From Mytilus californianus (Eukaryota > Mollusca > Bivalvia > Mytilida > Mytilidae), in the NCBI RefSeq assembly GCF_021869535.1, contig NW_026262734.1, positions 92,881,285 to 92,945,284 of the forward strand: DNA of 64,000 bases. Direction: 5' to 3'. Below, one piece after another: positions 1-11,000 of this stretch; the stretch's first letter is position 1; each line of letters opens with the position of its first letter. The notes under the pieces were generated by a model, which searched no databases, was not told the DNA's origin, and was given only the letters and a program-made list of their open reading frames with translations. The position numbers and the translations under genes were made by a program.

Positions 1-394
1 TCATGTTCTTAATGTAACAGTTATCAAATAATTTCTGTTATGATTTTTAACTAAATTTGTATATCGAACTGACTGCTGGCAGTTGGTTGGATATTGAATA
101 TCGAATATCGAATAACGAACCGGCCGGTAACTTCACATACATATATTAAACCCTAACTATATTCAAAAAATTAAATAACTGTTTTATATAAGTTTTATAC
201 ATTCTAAGCACCTTATCTGGATTCACCAACGCCAGGAACATTCAATCCAAAATATTCGAAGTCAAGGGCTGTGAAACATCAGGAGCTATACGCCAAAAAA
301 AAAAGAGGACCGATATATAATAACTTATTAAATTCAAATAAGGTAAACTTTGTCCGACTACGGAAGACATTAAGGGACAAATAAAAAAAAATGT

Positions 395-955
395 TTATCA
401 ATTATCTTGGATTCTCAATACGTCATAACTGATTTGTAATCAATTATCTTGGTTTACGATCTGTGATCTCGAATTACTGATCCTTTATCTCATTTTCCCA
501 TTCCGTTTTCTTAGATTGGTAATCCTGATATCATATAAATGATCTGTTATTTCGGATTTACAATCCATCAGCTTGGAATTACAATTCGTTATATCGCATT
601 AACAATCAGTTAAACGTTTTCAAATCAATTACAATCGCCTTAGGAATCTGTCATCACAAATAACCAATCCGTTGTGTTGTTTTCAATCTTGATCTCGTTT
701 TCTCAATCCGTTATCTCAATTTAAAAATTCATTACTTCGGATTCCCAATGCGTGATCGCAGATAATATTAGTAATCTCTTATCTTAGTTCCAATCCATAT
801 AACCGATTTAATTATCTGTTAGCTCGATACGAATCCGTGATCGTGGTTTTGTTATACATTTGTAATCCATCTGGATTTCCCTATCCGTTATCTCTGTGGA
901 ATAGTCAGTCATCTCGAAATACCAATCAGTGATCTCCAAAATAGGTTCAGTAAAT
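395..955. repeat. Degenerate ~22 bp minisatellite
   Basis: A loose unit resembling CAATCCGTTATCTCGGATTT recurs about two dozen times, with many substitutions and one- or two-base indels (for example caatccgttatctc near 711, aatccgtgatcgtgg near 832, ctatccgttatctc near 881). Spacing is about 20-24 bases. No long open frame crosses it. It lies roughly 1 kb upstream of the first exon I can recognise in this window, so it is either intergenic or in an upstream intron. Confidence 0.6.
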
Positions 956-1944
956 TCACCTTTAAATCAAAGACATATTCAAAACCGCCATGATTAGTCC
1001 CTTGTGTGTTTTGTTATTCTGGGGAACATGCAACGCCACTACATCGTAAATTGTTGAACGTTTTCATATACGTATCGAATTTATTTAAGAAATAAATTTA
1101 TGTGTCCTGTGATTTTCCATATGTTTGCATTGTTTCGATATTTTACAATGAAATTTTCGGGCAATTTCTAACAGTATTTTGTCAGATTAATTTGCCAGAT
1201 TAGTAAAACCGAGATCACGACTGGAAACAAATATAACGGATGTGTGTCGATCTTCTCTTATTAAGCGTTGATATATACACCCTTACGGTGGCAAAAGTAG
1301 AAATTTTGTTAAAAGTTGACGAAATCGTCAAGAATTAAACCTCTTTTTGATCTAGGAAACACAGAGCGCATGTTTCGACACTCTAAATATTCTAGTTAGA
1401 TGTAATTGTATACAACACACATCAGTTTGAAAGTTCTTTTTCGTCGTCATATGAGATGTATGTATTCGCTCATAAAATCAATAGAATTTGACCTGTTTGT
1501 TTCTTAACTGCGAAGAAAATTAAAAGCTGTTCTATTTATGACGCCATGAAAATGAGCCAGTTTCATAAATTTTCAGCCAATGAATTTATTCCCTATCAAG
1601 CTATCGTCAAAGCTGTGATTTATTATGATAATGGTAAATACATCCGTATCCTTAATTTTAGCTAGAAGGGGGAGGGGATACTTGGGCCTAACCAAAACTT
1701 CCTCTTTATGACGAAACTATAGTCAGCAGTGTTCACACGGTATGTTTTACATGAGCAATTACGATATTTACCTGTTCCATATAATTCATTTATTTTCTGT
1801 GAAATCAGCTATATCATTCGAAACAATTCTAGTCATCTATTCAAGATTTATTATTTTTATAATTACATTTTTTTTATACATGTTATAGTAGTAGTATTTT
1901 ATTACAAAAATGTTGACATGTATTGCACATTTTATGTTCTATAG
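956..1944. other. Unassigned stretch before first recognisable exon
   Basis: No convincing exon, repeat or RNA gene was found here. A short open frame at 1729-1944 runs straight into the acceptor of the next exon and is best read as intron. The missing 5' part of the Ig-like gene (signal peptide and first exon) may lie here or before the window. Confidence 0.4.
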
Positions 1945-2060
1945 ATGATCCTGCTCAAAATATGGTATCGACTGTATTAAATCTTACAAATCAACAGGTA
2001 TCTTTCAGTCTAAAGATTGATAAAGTATACCCAGTTCCAGAGTGTGAAGCAACATTTGTA
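1945..2060 (+). CDS. Exon: first half of Ig-like segment
   Basis: The acceptor is ttatgttctatag and the donor gtaagc. With two leading bases (phase 1) the exon reads open and gives a segment containing NLTN (possible N-glycosylation) and VYPVPECEA, a pattern common where an Ig C2-like domain places its first cysteine. It ends in phase 0, matching the following exon. An alternative donor three bases earlier would keep the frame. Confidence 0.5.
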
Positions 2061-5000
2061 GTAAGCATTTTTAATTTTAGATCTTTATCTTGACAGACAC
2101 ATTCCAGCAAACAAGTTTTCACCTATAGCTTAATTCCGTAGACATAATTATCGTATTAACATTGTCCATTTCAAGTATCATTGATCATTAAGCTGGTTCC
2201 ATTAATATCAAGCAGTTGAATAGAAATCATGATAACAGCCGTTTCTTTGACTTTCGCGAATCCATCAAAAACAATTCTACTCTGTATTTTAAGAAAATTT
2301 TAAGAATATATTTTACTACTCCTAGAATATCGTCAATTGTCCTTTGAATAGATGATATTTCAAAATTTCTTTTTATTCTTTATTTTCCCACCTAAATTTT
2401 TTTTTTTTTTAAAGTAGTCGCTTTGAAAAAAAAATACGTAGGAGTCTAACACTTATATTTGCATTTTCATAATTGTCAGTTATATTCTCTATTTGTATAA
2501 AGGAATGACCGGGTCTAATAAAGCTATATCATTTGGCTTAATCAGTTCAACATTTTCACAAATTTGGTTATGTACTGCTTTTTTTACTGTCACAGATGAA
2601 AACACGGAGACCAGGAAGTTTAGCTAGTTTATCTACAATAATCCCTATCCTATCAACTCTGTGTTAGTGAGTTTGTTATGTTCATATCGAGCCTTTGCTA
2701 GATACGTTCGACTCTGATCTAAGTGGACGAGGATTGCCCGTTTACCTGCAGTATATTGGTGGTTTCCTCTTGCTACTCCAAATTAAGTAAGGTGAATTCT
2801 GAAAATTCATCTAAATAATGTATGTTATTATCGCATTATTTAGTGACACAAGGAAATAAAAAATATGTTACTTCTTTCGTCGTTGCTGACTCTAGATGAA
2901 GTCCTTACTAGATCAATTAAATGTTAAAGTGGTACAGGGACAAAAAAAGGAAGAAGGATTACAATACTATTTTTATACTAATTGTTTAGTTATATTGCAA
3001 TTTGTAGGCTGTTTTAGCTGATAATTTCGGGGCATCTGAGTTGATTCATCGGTTTTTGTTGTGGGCTGAATGTGTTTTATTCTATATGCTAATTTTCTTG
3101 GTATTTTTGTTGTTTTTTTTTAAATTTTGTATTATCAGCCTTTGAATTTTTTTTGTTGATTTAAGAAATTAAATTTCAGCACGGAAAATTACTGACAAAA
3201 TAACCGAAAATCTTATTACCATTCAGATAATGTAACTTTGAATGATGATTTTCAAGTTGTTTTATTTCTATTCCTATAGGGCACTGACGTTACAAATGCA
3301 TTGAAAGTACAAAAACAGAAAATTGGATTGTTTTACAATGTAGCTTTTACCTATACATCTTCTGATACGAGGATGACATCATTTGGGGATCTTTGTATTA
3401 GGTGCAATGGAAAAAGGAGTCAATGGAAAAGTTTACATCCATTCTGTAAAAAAAAATCAGGTATTTTGTTTGACCAAAAAAAAAAACGTGTTTCTTTATT
3501 ACTTCCATGTTTACTAAATTTATGATACTCGCTGATCTTGAGTCGACGCTTAATGAGAAACAAGCTTGAAGGCAATCTTTTATCATATATTTATAAATGC
3601 AAATAGTTTTTGTTTTGTTTTATTTTACAGTTTCATACAAATGTAACATGTTGTGTTTTTTTTTTAAATAAACCAAACAACTTCCCAAAAACAGCCCAAC
3701 AAACTTTATCCTTTTATCTGTAATTCGGGGAATGACGCCAAGAACATTTTTAAGAGTCTTTATACTAAACAGTGAAAGTAAAAGATGATTTTATAAGGGG
3801 ATAGATTTAAGTTAAACATTTTGAAATGTCTAAGTTTAAATCATGCATTATATGATTTGTAAACCGACTGTTACTATTATTCCCTTAAAGGGACGGGATG
3901 TAGTAGGATAGGCATCGAAATGATGTTTCCATATTCTATAGCCTATGAGAGAAAAGCACATATGAAAGCTAACAAGATGAAAATGATATATATATATACT
4001 GTTATGATAAAAGATATGTATAGCACTACAAAGACTGATGTATTACAAAACAAATACTGTCTCAAATCTGTAATTGTTTTCCGCCGCGTATGCTTAATGC
4101 GGAAAATATAAAAACAAAAGTACCTACACCTCTGTCCAACTGTCTTACTTTCCATTTGTAAGGTTAGTACACCTACTTAAAAACTGTTTGATAGAAAGTT
4201 TGTATACCTAGTAGGATGTTTTGTCATAATATATTCCTGACATTACTATATCGGTAATTTCATTTGACAATTGAAATAGAAGTTATAGGAACTTTGACCA
4301 AATTTGTTAGTATGAAACAATGACACCTCTGAGATCTGATTAAAAGAAACACTCAAACTTGTTAAGATTGATTCAAATCATGTGAATATGATCATCTTGT
4401 ACCGATAGCGACATAGCTAGTGAACCTCAACCACTTTTGGATTATTGTAACAATGACATTTTGTTTAACAAAACTCTTCTGAGACAATTTGTATTTAAGG
4501 GGTTTGATCGGAACTCGCATTTGATATGTTTGGATATTGTATCACATTGATAATCGTAAAGGTTTCAAACACAAAACTCTTTTGAATCCCTTGAACCAAA
4601 AATTCTCATTTTTGGCAGGATAGTTTGCTGCCATATGTTGTTGACTTCTAGTTAATTAGACTGCAATTTTGATACGACTGTATTTCAGGAAGAAATTGGA
4701 CTTTCCTTTTGTTTTTTATTTTGTTAAACAGATATCACAACAGCATCGTAATTTTGCGTATTCATTACAATGAATGCTCAGATACAGATTTGCTGAGTGT
4801 ATACGTACTCTTTGTCTTTTGAGCACTTGATAACTTTGTTCCTTTTCATAACTACATCATTCCAGAGACATTAGCATATCATAAATATGTTATAAACTGT
4901 GGTTACGTAGTGTATTTGTGGAAGATAACAATAAGTATAGAACAGAGCGATATATAACAGTATACACCAATAACACTAGGACTACTACCGCGGATATGAA

Positions 5001-8000
5001 TATCCAAACAACAACTACATGAAAAACTTTAAGTCGAATAATATTCAGGTGTCACAGGTTGAACTTACAACTGACATAAGATATAAAAAATACCAGATCA
5101 TTACCCTTCATATGATATGGATATTTCTTGATTTCAAGGCATAAATAATCCCAGAAATGTCATTCAAATTGCAAGATTTTCATGATATGCAATTTCAATT
5201 AATAAGATCTGAAGTTTATAGAGACACAAGTTCAAGAGTTAAGAAATGTTGGTATTTGAAATTCCAGGTCAGGAAAGAAATATATACACTTTTGACCAGG
5301 ATAACTTTCATGCGGCAGGAAAAAGGTTATTGTACCTTGTAACAAACTCACAACCTTCAGTATTGACAGGCCAGTGATCACTGCAAAGGCACGACTTAGG
5401 CCACTCTGTTAAACTCCGCATGAACCAAAACTTTGACTAATTACTTATTTCATGTATTCATTTTTGAGATGTTTATTTTAATAAGAACTTATTTTGCTAA
5501 TGACATTTTGTAATACAGATTTGACGACGGAACGCAATCGTGTTGGTATTCGTCCTGTAGAAGGTAAGTGTATCAACTTCATTTATCATAAACATTGTTA
5601 AATAAATTAAATTGGTGCTAGAACACAAATAAAAATACATATTTAAAACTAAGAAAATGATACACATTATATTTGATATATAGTTTTCCATATATAGTGA
5701 AAATAGATATAATACTATATAAAATTGATGCATTCGAAGTCTTTTTCTTGATACTGTTGCCTTTATTTCTTGATAAATCTTTACTTTGAGCGCTCTGACC
5801 AACAAATTGAAAAGCCAAAGACAAAAAATTATGGGGACCTTTATGAACATAATTGATATAAAACGAAAAGCCCAACCAATATGGGATTAAAATATCTGAG
5901 GAAGCAGGACCCTCATAAACTATTTCAGGTAGAAATTGGACTTTTTTTTGTAAAACAGTCCCACATTATAAACCTAACAGCTATCATTTCAATTTACAAA
6001 ACAGTCACAATGATTAGTAGATTTGTTTGCCGTGATATGGATTTGATCATATGAACCTTCATTTTGATTTGCCATTTTTGCAAGAGTTATTGGACTTTTA
6101 TTGACTTGTTTACGTTCAAACCATAATGTATTTTATGACAAAACATTTTCTACCTCATTTTAACAGCGGCGGGTGATATTTCTCATCAGCGTAATAATTT
6201 GGTATATTCATTAAAATTAATGCTCATATAAAGATATGCTGAGTGTAAACACACTCTTTGACTTTTGAGCGCTTAATAACATTGTCCCTTATCATAACTG
6301 GAGCATTCCATGGACATGAGTATATCATAAACGTGTTCTGAACTGTGGTAGTATATATGGGGAAGATAACAACAAGCATGGTAAAAGGAAGGAGCGAAAC
6401 GTAAGAGCATACATTAATAAAATTTCTATCGAGGATATGAATATCCAAATGACAACTACAGGACAATTAAAAGTCAAACAATATTCAGGTGTATAAGGTG
6501 GGAAGTATAACATATATAAGATACATAAATTACCAGATCATGCACTTTCATATGATCTGGATATTTTTTTGAAATCCAGGTATCCCAGATATGTCATTCT
6601 AACTGAAAGATTTTCTAGATATGCATATACAATATATAGGATCCTAGGTTTATAAAGACAAGAGTTTTAAAGTCCAGGAATGTTGTTATTTGGGATTGTA
6701 GATCAGGAAAAAATATATACACCTTTGACTGTTTATTATGCATTATTTTTTACTTTAACTAGGATAACTTTCATTAGGCAGGAAAAATGACAACCATAGT
6801 CAGTTTAAATTCGGAATTGAACCCGCCTTGCAACAAGCGGGACAACAGTATTGTTAGGCTAGTGATCACTACAAAAGAAAGACTCAGACAACCTAGTGAA
6901 CCTTCACATATGAACAAACAATTGACTTATTGTCTATATCATGTATAAAGTTTTTAGTTGTTTATTTTAAGAAGAACTTATTTTGCAAGTGATATTTTTT
7001 GTTACAGATTTGACGACGAAACACAACCTTGTTGATATAAGTCTTGTAAAAGGTATGCGTATAAACTTTATTTATCTTCAATAGTATCAAAATGGTGTTA
7101 GAACATACATCATAATAGATATCTAAAACTTAGAAAATGATACACATTATATATGGTAAATATTTTTTTTAACATATATTAGGTACATATCAGACCAACA
7201 AATTTTAAAGCCAAAGATTAGGAATTTTGTAAGACCTTTATGAACATAAACGAAAAGCCCAACCAATATGAGATTAAACTATATGAGGGAGTAGGAACTT
7301 CATACACAAATAAATTTGCTATTTATAAATAGTAAATTTATGAAATATATGTGAGAGATCATGTTTTTGTAAAAGGACAGGCTTTCGTAAACGAAAATAA
7401 CACTTAAAATTTTGTTGCATTTAAAGAGCTTTTCTGGATTTGCCACCACCAATAACACAAAAGCTGTTACAGTGGAATTCAAGAATGTATCAATACTAAA
7501 GCAATATAACCATACGAACGTTAACAAAGAATAACCGAATCCTTATATCAAATATCAAATAACTTGAAAAATTCAGAACCATAATTCATCAATAATTTCT
7601 TAATTTATCAACGGAAAGTCATGTTGTAAATCAAAACAAAGCTGACTTTTGTGTCGATTATATCTTTGAGAACTAGAAATTCATCAGCAGTGGTATTAAT
7701 GAAGCGCCAAAAAGAATTCAAGTTATTGAATTGTGTATTCGAATCACTTAAATTATCTAGGTTAATCTTCATCATGAACGTACAAACTGAAAAAAAAACT
7801 TTAAAGTCTGGGATATATATGAGATACTGAAAGTTCAATATGATCAAAAGGGACATACTATAGCCAATTCTATGTCAGGTAAAATTTGCTTGCGGTAATT
7901 TGAACAATGTTTCTTTATTATTTTACGCAACTAGTTACACTTTCATTTATACATTCTGGCTTTCTATTTGTATCACATTTATTGAAATTACAGTAAAATG

Positions 8001-11000
8001 CCTTCGCCTTTAAAATTCATATCTCATATATTATCTCATTTCAACAGATAGATAATTTTAAAATTTTAAAATAACAATTTAGGATTTTAGATGTTAATGG
8101 TTCAATGTTTTGTATATTTTCTAACATATATCTTATTTAAATAAAGACTTAATTTATGTTCTATTCGTATATTGAACAGGTGTCTACTTAGCGGCAATCG
8201 TCTTTGTTGGCGTCTTTTATATATTGTATCCCGTATCCGCAGTGGTGGTAATGATACGTTTGTATAACGCAAGCAAAGGTGAATTGTTATACATTGTTAT
8301 AGTTCCATTGAACTCTTAGGATCACGAACAAAATTATTTCGTTGTGCATTTCTGTTTAGACAATAAACCTAATTATAAGTAAATATAACCGGCCTACTTT
8401 CCCTCAAAACGGATTTTACAGTGAATTGTACCAACGTATTCCAAATATGAACAATTTTGTGTAAAGGGGGTTCATAATTCACTTTGAGAGTTTCGGACAT
8501 ACTAATTATTGACCTTTTCAACTGGACCAAATCATCCTTTTACCTGTAATTACCTGACCCAAATTGGGTTATCTCCTTATCTTCTGTTTTATTTAAAGAT
8601 AATAAAGACAAACATGAAAAAAATCTGGATAGTGTATGAACAAAATTGCCAATTACACTCTACATACTAAAGGATAATATTCATAGATAACGACAATCAT
8701 TGGGGAATACTTTTGTTCCAGACCATTAAAAAGAGAAATGTTTTTCATGTCTTGATATTATATTCTGTTGATATTAAACATACTAAAAAGAAATCAAATC
8801 ATTTGGTGCAAAAGAGGCGGTCGATACACTTCTTTTATCATTAAATTTGAACGTGAACTGCTTGGTTTTATGAACAGTCTATTTGTGTTGCTGGAGGAGA
8901 AGTTGCGAATGTTGTACTTAATAAAAGAAAGTCGTCTTATGATTATTATTTCTGAGGACATTAGCCAAATATCGATATCCGCTAAGTTATACAGAAACTA
9001 TTAAATTATGGCGTTGTAGTTTACAGATGTTGAACATGTTGAAATATTATAAAACAGGAAATGACATTAAATAAATACTAAAATCGTGCGGTTTAATCTG
9101 AAACAAGTATTTACTTTTTATGACACGTACTTTTAATCTGACCATTGAAGACCATTTATATTGAAGTTTTTATTTTATTTTTTCCTCAATTAGTAACCAC
9201 GAACTGTCACAGTTTTTGCCAAAAGAACATTTTGTCCCTTAAAATTCAGTGTTTTCATACATAAATTCTTAAATGTTGTTTACGATCATATTCTTAACAA
9301 TGATGCTTTCTATATACATACAAAAAAAACTAATTAATTGACTTTCATGACATGATAATACTTCAACATTACATAAACCTAAAACAGCATACCAAAGCTC
9401 TGTTGTGACTTTTTGATTTGAATTATTATTTCAGATCAGTTTGATAAGATAAAACAAATATTATCAAGAATTAAAAGCATATCTTACTTATGTATAGGAT
9501 CATGCTTAATGTTTGGAGTTTTGTCACTTGGTGGACTAAAAATAAAAGGTAAACTTGTTTTTTTTAATTCAATTATTACAGAACAATGTGCGCTAGAGTG
9601 ATAATTAATCTAGGAAATTGATATAAGCAGACTAAACACGACAAATTGCACAATTTTTCTTGATTCAATATTGCATTTTAAACACAATATTGCAACATTC
9701 TTGTAAAAAATAAAATCAAAATCTTGAGTGAAGATTTTGGGAAAAAGATACATGAGAATTAAAGAGGGAGAAACCTCACACTAAACAGTTAAAATGTGCA
9801 TAAGGCACATCAAAGATTCAGACATATTTTGCAGACTAAATTGGGCATAACAGACAGCTAGGAAGATTTAGGTACAATGTATATTTTTTGTGGGCTCGAA
9901 ATGAGAGAAATAAATTGCATATTCCAGTTTTTGAAATAACACTTCCTGATTGATATGACAGATTATTTCACTAACACATCGTTCTTATTACCTTTTTAAA
10001 TGAAATTACTGCAAAAATGGCTTCTTTTGGCTGAAACAAGGTCACTTCTGTTTGACATTTTCAAGATCAAATGTCTTCCATCTAATGCAAAGGACCCCAT
10101 AGCTTTATCATGTATCAATGTAAAGTAATAAGGAATGTCAAAATTTAAATTGACAGATTTACCTGTGACTTTTTTTTATCAATTTCAAGGTCTGGAACCA
10201 CAAACCTCAACTCAAAATACCCCCAATCTTTACTGTCTTTGGTAAATGGTGCGAGTTATATCACCATGCATCTTATTTGAGGCTCTTCGGGGGGAAAGAA
10301 TTATAAAGTGACACCATAAACTTTCGAAAAAAAATTTACCTATTACAAAATATTTCAACTAACAATATTAGCTAATAACATCTTTATCGCTATACACAAC
10401 GGTTTCTTATGTGTACCGCTAGTAAACGTGCAAAAATAAAACGTGACCGCGAATGACCTCATTATCTTTATGGTGGATTTAAACATCATTAGTCTTATAC
10501 CATCATACAGTAAATTCAAACTTGAAGGAGCATTAGCTACGAGATATATAAATAAAATTGAAATAAGATTTTTTGTTGTTTAATAATTTATTAAAATAAG
10601 TGAAATAATGAAACAATAATTCGTTGTGAGCAGTCAGTTTTGTTCATTTGTGTTAAAATATACTAAGACACATCGCTGATGAATCATTCACTTGCAAGTG
10701 AATAATTCGACATCATAGACTTCGTATTCGTGTGACCTTCACTTAAACCCCTTTGCCAGAGATGGATTACGCTTAAACATGATAAATTAGGCGTGATCAT
10801 CTTTGCAAAGAAAAAGAATGTCAACATTGAAAATGAAACAAAGGTAAACCATTGGTTGACAGATTTGATCCACAAAACCTATTTCAAGTAAAAACGATGA
10901 TTAACATATTCTTTCAACCTATACTATGAAATCAGATAGACCCAGAATATCATGCGACATCGAACGAAACAAAAAACATAGAGCAAATCTTTAAAAACAT

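Larger units (their letters stand above)
4681..7300. repeat. Tandem duplication carrying a micro-exon (two diverged copies)
   Basis: Copy 1 spans about 4681-5925 and copy 2 about 5926-7300. Shared landmarks in the same order are an aaattggactttt block, gctgagtgta, ggatatgaatatccaaa, aggataactttcat, agtgatcact, the exon start ATTTGACGACG, gaaaatgatacacattat and acgaaaagcccaaccaatatg. Copy 2 has about 200 extra bases near 5960-6180. The copies are clearly diverged, so the event is not recent. Confidence 0.75.

Noticed and set aside
10193..10242. Extra exon of the Ig-like gene after a caag acceptor
   Set aside because: The open stretch would end in phase 2, inconsistent with the phase-1 pattern, and the acceptor tract is weak.
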